Below, in pieces: positions 1 to 4,407 of a stretch of DNA of 6,245 bases. The stretch's first letter is position 1. Each line of letters begins with the position of its first letter. The DNA is taken from NCBI GenBank assembly GCA_947176285.1, contig CAMWQF010000175.1, positions 1 to 6,245 on the forward strand. The letters are read 5' to 3'. Below the pieces are notes generated by a model. That model was not told the DNA's origin. It was given only the letters and a program-made list of their open reading frames with translations, and did not search any database. The translations under genes were made by a program, and so were the position numbers. Source of the stretch: an uncultured Porphyromonadaceae bacterium. GTDB taxonomy: Bacteria; Bacteroidota; Bacteroidia; Bacteroidales; Muribaculaceae.

Positions 1-269
1 TTACTACTCTCGGTACTCTCGTCGGTCTTCTCGGTACTGTAATGGGTATGATCAAGTCATTCCAGGCTCTTGCAAACTCTGGTTCTCCTGACTCAACTGA
101 GCTGTCAACCGGTATCTCTGAGGCACTTGTGAACACTGCCTTCGGTATCGCAACCGGTGCATTCGCAGTAATCTCCTACAACTTCTTCACCAACAAGATC
201 GACAACCTTTCCTACGCTATTGACGAAATCGGTTTCTCTATCGTAGCAACATTTGCCGCTACCCACTAA
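1..269 (+). CDS. exbB: ExbB/TolQ-family proton channel subunit, 3' end only (5' partial)
   Basis: This is the C-terminal part of an ExbB/TolQ/MotA-family inner-membrane channel (PF01618), which forms the pentameric stator around ExbD and uses the proton gradient to energise TonB. The open frame runs in from the window edge (first whole codon at base 3), so the start is missing and the ATG at 42 is internal. About 88 residues are visible. They show the family motif GLLGTVMGM in the second-last membrane helix and EALVNTAFGI leading into the last helix. The Thr of LLGT and the Thr of NTAFGI align with the pore threonines of E. coli ExbB (T148 and T181). The prolines found in E. coli ExbB (APM and IPA) are replaced by Thr and Phe here, which I believe is common in Bacteroidales paralogues. 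A 59-base gap precedes the first exbD, consistent with one operon. Confidence 0.93.
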   Translation, partial: TTLGTLVGLLGTVMGMIKSFQALANSGSPDSTELSTGISEALVNTAFGIATGAFAVISYNFFTNKIDNLSYAIDEIGFSIVATFAATH

Positions 270-328
270 TCCAAAGGATTAAAGGCATAAAGAAGAAACA
301 TTAACAACGAAAAAAGTTAATAGCTAAT

Positions 329-1087
329 ATGGGAAGAGTAAAAATAGCAAAGAAAAGTACATTCATCGACATGACCGCGATGAGTGACGTGACGGTGCTT
401 CTGCTTACCTTCTTCATGTTGACTTCAACCTTCCTTGCCAAGGAACCGACACAGGTGATCACTCCTGCTTCCGTATCGGAAGAAAAGGTTCAGGAGACCA
501 ACTATGTACAGATCCTTGTTAGCCCTGATGCAAAAAGAGATGCGCAAGGGCGTGTGACGGAAGGTAAAGTTTGGCTCACAATGAACAACGACACATCCAA
601 CAAATGGTCAAATGAAAAGATGAAAATGGCGTTGCTCGACAAAGTGGCCGAGATCTACAATGAGTCGCATAAGAACAAACTGAGCTTCACACCTCAGCAA
701 AAGATGGCTTTCAGCAAGCTTGGCTCATTTGGAGTTCCCCTCGCACAGATGGGAGAGTTCCTGAACTTAGCATCTGAGCCGGAAGGCACCTCAAAGATGG
801 ACAAGTGGCTTCAGGGCCAAGATACCGATCCTAATCATGTGACCGGAATTCCGGTGGAATGGAATCAAGACGACACTCGTCCTGACGAATTCCAGATGTG
901 GATGAAGGCAATGCGCCAGACAGACAATGAAAACTTGGCAGGCGCAATCAAGGATGGTACCGGCGTGGCACTGAAAGCAGACCAGAATACGGCATTCGAC
1001 ATCGTACACATGGTAATGGATAACCTCCAGACCATCAAGATGAATAAATTCACTCTACTTACATCATTAAAAGCAGGAGGCGAGTAA
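329..1087 (+). CDS. exbD: ExbD-family biopolymer transport protein, first paralogue (ExbD1), enlarged
   Basis: ExbD proteins (PF02472) have one N-terminal membrane helix carrying a proton-binding Asp and a small periplasmic domain, and sit inside the ExbB pore to drive TonB. A short basic N-terminus is followed by FIDMTAMSD and a helix at about residues 18-37. Asp20 occupies the position of the essential Asp25 of E. coli ExbD. The usual Pro of the TPMVD motif is Ala (TAMSD). At 252 residues it is far longer than the approximately 141-residue E. coli protein. Periplasmic strands are visible at about 58-65 and 80-84, then a helix at about 95-110. The canonical C-terminal element (VALKADQ through the helix FDIVHMVMDNL) does not appear until 212-248, so about 95 residues (112-205, Trp- and Met-rich, no family recognised) interrupt the fold. 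The start follows an A-rich stretch with no Shine-Dalgarno, as is usual in this phylum. It lies downstream of exbB and one base before the second exbD. Confidence 0.9.
   Translation: MGRVKIAKKSTFIDMTAMSDVTVLLLTFFMLTSTFLAKEPTQVITPASVSEEKVQETNYVQILVSPDAKRDAQGRVTEGKVWLTMNNDTSNKWSNEKMKMALLDKVAEIYNESHKNKLSFTPQQKMAFSKLGSFGVPLAQMGEFLNLASEPEGTSKMDKWLQGQDTDPNHVTGIPVEWNQDDTRPDEFQMWMKAMRQTDNENLAGAIKDGTGVALKADQNTAFDIVHMVMDNLQTIKMNKFTLLTSLKAGGE
1075..1080 (+). promoter_or_regulatory. Strong Shine-Dalgarno (AGGAGG) for the second exbD
   Basis: A perfect AGGAGG lies inside the last codons of the first exbD, 8 bases before the ATG at 1089. No other gene start in the window has a recognisable Shine-Dalgarno; the others have only A-rich leaders. 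Together with the one-base gap between the two exbD frames, it fixes the start of the second exbD and suggests coupled translation of the pair. Confidence 0.7.
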
Positions 1088-1088
1088 A

Positions 1089-1805
1089 ATGGCAGAAGTT
1101 CAACAGAAAGAAGCTGGGGGCAAGAAAAAAGGCGCCCAGAAAAAGATGACGATTAGGGTAGACTTTACCCCGATGGTCGACATGAACATGTTGCTTATCA
1201 CGTTCTTCATGCTGTGTACGACCATGATCAAGTCTCAGACGCTTAATATCGCGCTCCCTTCAAATGAGAAAGTTCAGAATGAAGAGAACATGAGCCAGGC
1301 GTCGGCAGACGATGCAATCACAATCATCATAGACGCAAAACGCAAGCCGGGCAGCTTTATCCCCGATACAGTTAACGGACGCGTAGTCAATGAGATTTAC
1401 TACTATGACGGCAAGCCTTGCAACGGCGAAGCTGTTCCTACAGCGGAAAACAATAACCTCAAGAAAGCCGACTTTGTTGGCTCGAAAGATGAGTCAAAGG
1501 ATATCCGCCGTATCATTCAAGACCGCAACAAAGATGTCTGGAAAAAGATCGAACTTCTAAAGAAAGACTTCCGCGACGGCAAGATCACACAGGAGCAGTT
1601 TGACGTTAAAGCCAAAGAGGTGCGCAAAGACGAGACATTGAAAAAACCGGTAATCATCATCAAGTCAACTCCGGAGGCATCCTATGGAGCACTCGTGGAA
1701 ATGCTTGACGAGATGCAGATCAACTCAGTATCCAAGTATCAGATCGACAACATGAGCCGCATGGACTCGACTATGCTTATTGAGTTCCAGAACCGCAACC
1801 GGTGA
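1089..1805 (+). CDS. exbD: ExbD-family biopolymer transport protein, second paralogue (ExbD2), enlarged
   Basis: This second ExbD-family (PF02472) subunit of the Ton motor has a Lys-rich cytoplasmic N-terminus (residues 12-19), then VDFTPMVDMNML and a membrane helix at about 29-48. Asp31 is the predicted proton carrier, and the usual TP(M)VD motif is intact here, unlike in the first paralogue. The 238-residue length exceeds the classical approximately 141. Periplasmic strands are seen at about 75-83 (ITIIIDAK) and 102-107 (EIYYYD). The conserved C-terminal block PVIIIKSTPEASYGALVEML lies at 187-206 and is followed by a final strand. Residues about 135-185 are a highly charged, helix-prone insertion. 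Within it, ELLKKDFRDGKITQEQFD resembles the short helix-turn-helix pattern of SHOCT-type hairpins; this is an impression and has not been tested. The frame starts one base after the first exbD and is preceded by AGGAGG. A 34-base gap without a terminator leads to tonB, so one transcript is expected. Confidence 0.92.
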   Translation: MAEVQQKEAGGKKKGAQKKMTIRVDFTPMVDMNMLLITFFMLCTTMIKSQTLNIALPSNEKVQNEENMSQASADDAITIIIDAKRKPGSFIPDTVNGRVVNEIYYYDGKPCNGEAVPTAENNNLKKADFVGSKDESKDIRRIIQDRNKDVWKKIELLKKDFRDGKITQEQFDVKAKEVRKDETLKKPVIIIKSTPEASYGALVEMLDEMQINSVSKYQIDNMSRMDSTMLIEFQNRNR

Positions 1806-1839
1806 TGTATGATTTATTAACCTTTAAGACAAAGAAAAA

Positions 1840-2703
1840 ATGGCTAAAAGTAATGTAGATCTTACATCGAAAGAATGGCGCGATATAGTATTTGCCGATA
1901 AGAATCAAGAATTCGGTGCATACGTAATGCGTCGCGAGAGTGACAAGCGTCACAACCGAGCATTCATCATGCTTCTCATCTGCCTCGTCTGCCTTATAGG
2001 CATTATCATAGCTTGGAGCAAATATAGCGATTATCGTGCAGAGAAAGCCGCTATAGAAGCAAAGATGCAGGCAGAAAAGATGCTTGCAGCCCAGCTTGAG
2101 CAGATGGATCAAGAAGAGCCGGAACCGGAAGAGCCGGAAGAGCAGAAAGTTGAAATTGAAATCCCCGAAGTGCCTGAGGAAGTGCTCGCTACAGTACAGG
2201 TGACTCAGATCGCCATTGTAGACGATGTAAAGAATGAGGTGATGGAGATGGAAGAGCAGCTTGAAGACAATACAGCCCGTGGTGTCGTAAACCAGGAAGG
2301 CTCAGATGACGCCGACAAGTTTAAGGCAGTGCAGGAAGCAGTTGTTGTAAAAGAGCCGGAGCCTGTTAAGCCGAAGGAAGAGGAAATCTTCCAGGCAGTA
2401 GAGCAACAGGCAGAATTCCCCGGTGGTACTCAGGCTCTGATGAAATGGCTCAGCAGCAACATCCGCTATCCGGAAGCAGCTCAGCAGAACGACGTTCAGG
2501 GTCGTGTAATCGTGAAGTTCGTCGTAGAGAAGGACGGATCGGTATCTCAGGCACAGATCCTCAAGGGTGTTGACAAGGACCTCGATAAAGAGGCACTCCG
2601 CGTCGTAAACAAGATGCCGAAGTGGCAGGCAGGTAAGAACAATGGTGTTGCCGTGCGTTCATACTTCACCCTCCCGGTACAATTCCGTCTGCAGCAGCAG
2701 TAA
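1840..2703 (+). CDS. tonB: TonB energy transducer
   Basis: TonB carries energy from ExbB/ExbD across the periplasm to the TonB boxes of outer-membrane transporters. The N-terminus has the Bacteroidota pattern: residues 13-33 contain WRDIVFADKNQEFGAYVMRR, a cytoplasmic segment before the single membrane helix at about 41-59. A coiled-coil-like stretch (62-90) follows, then an acidic Glu/Pro spacer (91-115, including EEPEPEEPEE) and a second EPEPVKPKEEE patch (172-182). The C-terminal TonB domain (PF03544) spans about 188-285. It shows FPGG, NIRYPEAA, GRVIVKFVVEKDGSV, LDKEALRVVNKMPKW and a final SYFTLPVQF strand, and looks complete. The spacer is rich in Glu/Pro, whereas the E. coli protein has separate Glu/Pro and Lys/Pro blocks. 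The ATG at 1840 has only an A-rich leader. It is the last gene of the operon, with an intrinsic terminator starting 23 bases after the stop. Confidence 0.95.
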   Translation: MAKSNVDLTSKEWRDIVFADKNQEFGAYVMRRESDKRHNRAFIMLLICLVCLIGIIIAWSKYSDYRAEKAAIEAKMQAEKMLAAQLEQMDQEEPEPEEPEEQKVEIEIPEVPEEVLATVQVTQIAIVDDVKNEVMEMEEQLEDNTARGVVNQEGSDDADKFKAVQEAVVVKEPEPVKPKEEEIFQAVEQQAEFPGGTQALMKWLSSNIRYPEAAQQNDVQGRVIVKFVVEKDGSVSQAQILKGVDKDLDKEALRVVNKMPKWQAGKNNGVAVRSYFTLPVQFRLQQQ

Positions 2704-2725
2704 TCCCCTACCCTATTTATAAAGG

Positions 2726-2760
2726 AATCCCACATCTAGCGATGTGGGATTTTTTGTTTT
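2726..2760 (+). terminator. Intrinsic terminator of the exbB-exbD-exbD-tonB operon
   Basis: A perfect 11-bp stem (2726-2736 paired with 2741-2751) with a four-base TAGC loop runs directly into a T-rich tract (TTTTTGTTTT). It lies 23 bases after the tonB stop and separates the Ton operon from the next gene. Confidence 0.93.
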
Positions 2761-2897
2761 GAGACAATCTCGAAATGAGGATAAAGTGTGAAGGAAGGGA
2801 ATAAGCATGGATAAGAAATAAAAATATTATGAAATGTTAAACCAAAAAGCGAGCCAAATGTTAAATGTATATAGAAACCTAAAAAAATTATAAAGAT
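2761..2897. other. A-rich intergenic spacer with a 10-bp direct repeat; promoter expected but not identified
   Basis: This 137-base gap between the tonB terminator and the small membrane-protein gene must hold a promoter if that terminator is efficient, but no good TTTG...TAnnTTTG pair is present. The visible structure is a direct repeat, AAATGTTAAA at 2832-2841 and 2856-2865. The copies start 24 bases apart, and the second ends 32 bases before the ATG. This could be a tandem regulator site or a non-consensus promoter; in DNA this A-rich, chance is also possible. Confidence 0.4.
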
Positions 2898-3116
2898 ATG
2901 AAAAACTTAGATGATCCTCAGACCGGCCAACCGAAAGGATTTCGCATTGGCTTCAACATCTTCATGATGATTGTATATATAGCAGTCGGCATATTATTCT
3001 TCACCGGCTTCTTCAACATCGACAATAAAGTGATAAGCTATTGCGTAGGCGGCCTATTAGTAGCGTATGGAATATGGAGAGGCGTAAGAATGTATATCGT
3101 CAATAAAGACGAGTAA
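2898..3116 (+). CDS. Small protein with two predicted membrane segments, function unknown
   Basis: A 72-residue protein with a hydrophilic N-terminus (residues 1-15) and two hydrophobic segments at about 17-39 (Phe/Ile/Met-rich) and 45-64 (ISYCVGGLLVAYGIWRG). A short loop containing NIDNK joins them, and the C-terminus is charged (RGVRMYIVNKDE). The basic residues at both ends suggest an inner-membrane hairpin with both termini in the cytoplasm. I recognise no named family. The codon pattern is protein-like, the start has the usual A-rich leader, and the stop is 49 bases before the binding-protein gene with no terminator between, so the two are probably co-transcribed. It could anchor, chaperone or regulate the binding lipoprotein or the Ton motor, but nothing in the sequence shows which. 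Confidence 0.8.
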   Translation: MKNLDDPQTGQPKGFRIGFNIFMMIVYIAVGILFFTGFFNIDNKVISYCVGGLLVAYGIWRGVRMYIVNKDE

Positions 3117-3133
3117 GTTGTGACGTCTCCAAC

Positions 3134-3145
3134 ACAGATATCTGT
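3134..3145. promoter_or_regulatory. Perfect 12-bp palindrome between the small membrane gene and the binding-protein gene
   Basis: ACAGATATCTGT reads identically on both strands. It lies 21 bases before the ATG at 3166, in the short gap between two probably co-transcribed genes. It could be a dimeric regulator's operator or a small RNA hairpin affecting translation. The site is single and short, so chance cannot be excluded. Confidence 0.3.
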
Positions 3146-3165
3146 AACTATTATAAAGTATCATT

Positions 3166-4182
3166 ATGACACTGAAACATACACATATGTCATTTAAAGC
3201 ATTGTCGCTGGGAGTAATCTTGGCGGCAATTGCTATAGCATGCAGCCCGATAAAACGTGGCGAGTATGCCAATGGGAGTGCTACAATGTATTGCGACGAC
3301 GGCTTCCGCCAGATACTTCAAGAAGAAATTGAAGTATTTGAGTACCAATATCCTAATAGTGCCGTCATTCCATTCTACGTGGATGAGCAAACGGCTATGG
3401 ACTCTTTGCTTGAGGATAAGACACAGCTTGTAGTGACGACTCACGAGTTGACAAAAGATCAGATACAATATATCAAAGACAAGTATCGCCGCATAGTAAG
3501 GCAGACATGTATTGCCGTTGATGCTGTAGCCTTGATAGTGAATAAAGATAATCCCGTTTCGTCGCTTACGCTTGAAGACATCAAAGGAATAATAAATGGA
3601 AAGATTTCAAAATGGAATCAACTTGCAGTGCCGGATGATGCCAACATCAAACTAGTATTTGACAATCAGGGAAGTTCCACAGTAAGTTTCATGCGTGAGA
3701 AATTCCTTGGAGAGAATGGAAAAGTATCAGACAATCCTAATGCATTCGCTCAAAAAGACAATGCAGAAGTATTTGACATAGTAAAGAAAGACAAAAATGC
3801 CATCGGAATCATCAGCGTGAGCTGGCTTGGTTCAGACTTGGAAGAAGCCAAGAACGTTCCGGTTGAAAAAAGAATGGAAGATTATGCGGTTGAAAACGAC
3901 ACAGTCGCGACCAATCTCACAACGGAGGTTAAGATTCTCAAAGTTTCTAACCCTGTAGAAGAAAATGACTATTCAACAGTAGGATATATGCCATATCAAG
4001 CCTATATCTTCAGCGGGGAATACCCATTGTATCGAAAGGTGTACATGATCAGCACCGCTACAAAGAGCAGTGTCCTTAACAGTTTCTATGAATTCACTCG
4101 AGGATTCATCGGACAGAAGATCATATCCAAGACAGGTATACTTCCATACAAAATGAGCACCAGGATGGTTAATTTGCAGTAA
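3166..4182 (+). CDS. PstS-like periplasmic substrate-binding lipoprotein
   Basis: This belongs to the PstS-type periplasmic binding proteins (PBP-like, PF12849 type), which usually present phosphate to an ABC permease. Numbered from 3166, residues 8-25 are a lipoprotein signal ending in AIAIA, with Cys26 as lipidation site. The ATG at 3187 (Met8) gives a more normal signal and may be the true start; neither start has a Shine-Dalgarno. There is no acidic run after the Cys, so surface export is not predicted. Family hallmarks are DAVALIVNKDNPVSSLTLEDI (119-139, quoted here with its ends only as landmarks), INGKISKWNQL (143-153), the GSST turn (169-172), DKNAIGIISVSW (209-220) and a C-terminal GQKIISKTGILP block. 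The position usually filled by ligand Asp (E. coli D56) appears to be Gln87. The usual RxxGSGT turn reads DNQGSST, lacking the Arg. Phosphate binding is therefore doubtful. No pstC, pstA or pstB is adjacent; the neighbours are tonB, a small membrane gene and a TPR gene. Confidence 0.85.
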   Translation: MTLKHTHMSFKALSLGVILAAIAIACSPIKRGEYANGSATMYCDDGFRQILQEEIEVFEYQYPNSAVIPFYVDEQTAMDSLLEDKTQLVVTTHELTKDQIQYIKDKYRRIVRQTCIAVDAVALIVNKDNPVSSLTLEDIKGIINGKISKWNQLAVPDDANIKLVFDNQGSSTVSFMREKFLGENGKVSDNPNAFAQKDNAEVFDIVKKDKNAIGIISVSWLGSDLEEAKNVPVEKRMEDYAVENDTVATNLTTEVKILKVSNPVEENDYSTVGYMPYQAYIFSGEYPLYRKVYMISTATKSSVLNSFYEFTRGFIGQKIISKTGILPYKMSTRMVNLQ

Positions 4183-4203
4183 GGCGACGCTCATACAATA
4201 TTA

Positions 4204-4259
4204 TCAAGCCGTTCCTATATAGAGAATAGAGGGACGGCTTGAATTTTATATATTTTTTA
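4204..4259 (+). terminator. Intrinsic terminator after the PstS-like gene
   Basis: A 12-bp stem (4204-4215 paired with 4231-4242, one G-T wobble) encloses a 15-base A/T-rich loop and is followed by ATTTTATATATTTTTTAG. It starts 22 bases after the stop of the binding-protein gene and ends about 30 bases before the next promoter. The stem is GC-rich in its centre (GCCG/CGGC). The loop is larger and the T-tract less pure than in the other two terminators. Confidence 0.8.
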
Positions 4260-4289
4260 GTTTTGAGCAGTAAACTTTGAGGGAAAAAA

Positions 4290-4321
4290 TTTGTCTTATT
4301 CAGAAAAAAACGTTAAATTTG
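4290..4321 (+). promoter_or_regulatory. Bacteroidota housekeeping (sigma-ABfr type) promoter for the TPR gene
   Basis: The -33 element TTTG is at 4290-4293 and a full TAnnTTTG -7 element (TAAATTTG) is at 4314-4321. Their centres are 26 bases apart, as in the Bacteroides fragilis consensus. Transcription should start near 4325, giving a leader of about 83 bases to the ATG at 4408. It sits just after a terminator, so the TPR gene is predicted to be transcribed independently. Confidence 0.8.
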
Positions 4322-4326
4322 CATTT

Positions 4327-4370
4327 GGTATTGGCAAAAGGAATCCAATATCAAGGATTCATGAGATTCC
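4327..4370 (+). promoter_or_regulatory. Leader region with competing small hairpins
   Basis: Immediately after the predicted transcription start, GGTATTGG (4327-4334) can pair with CCAATATC (4345-4352, one G-U). Alternatively GAATCC (4341-4346) can pair with GGATTC (4355-4360), or GGAATC (4340-4345) with GATTCC (4365-4370). The pairings share bases 4341-4346 and exclude one another. This could be a regulatory or mRNA-stabilising leader. The stems are short and no known riboswitch motif is recognised. Confidence 0.3.
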
Positions 4371-4407
4371 AAGACAATCAGAAACAAAATAATAAACCTA
4401 TATAAAG

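Noticed and set aside
300..321. Inverted repeat ATTAAC/GTTAAT in the exbB-exbD gap
   Set aside because: Only six A/T-rich pairs with a 10-base loop and no T-tract; too weak to call a hairpin, terminator or operator in this base composition.
1777..2112. 111-residue minus-strand frame across the exbD2-tonB junction
   Set aside because: It overlaps two clear genes, spans their intergenic gap and shows no family resemblance.
2758..2789. Possible promoter with TTTG at 2758-2761 and TAAAGTGT at 2782-2789
   Set aside because: The spacing fits, but the -7 element matches poorly and the -33 element lies in the terminator T-tract.
3166..4182. Naming the binding protein pstS
   Set aside because: The fold-level similarity is good, but ligand positions appear altered and no pst transporter genes are adjacent, so the symbol would imply a function the sequence does not support.
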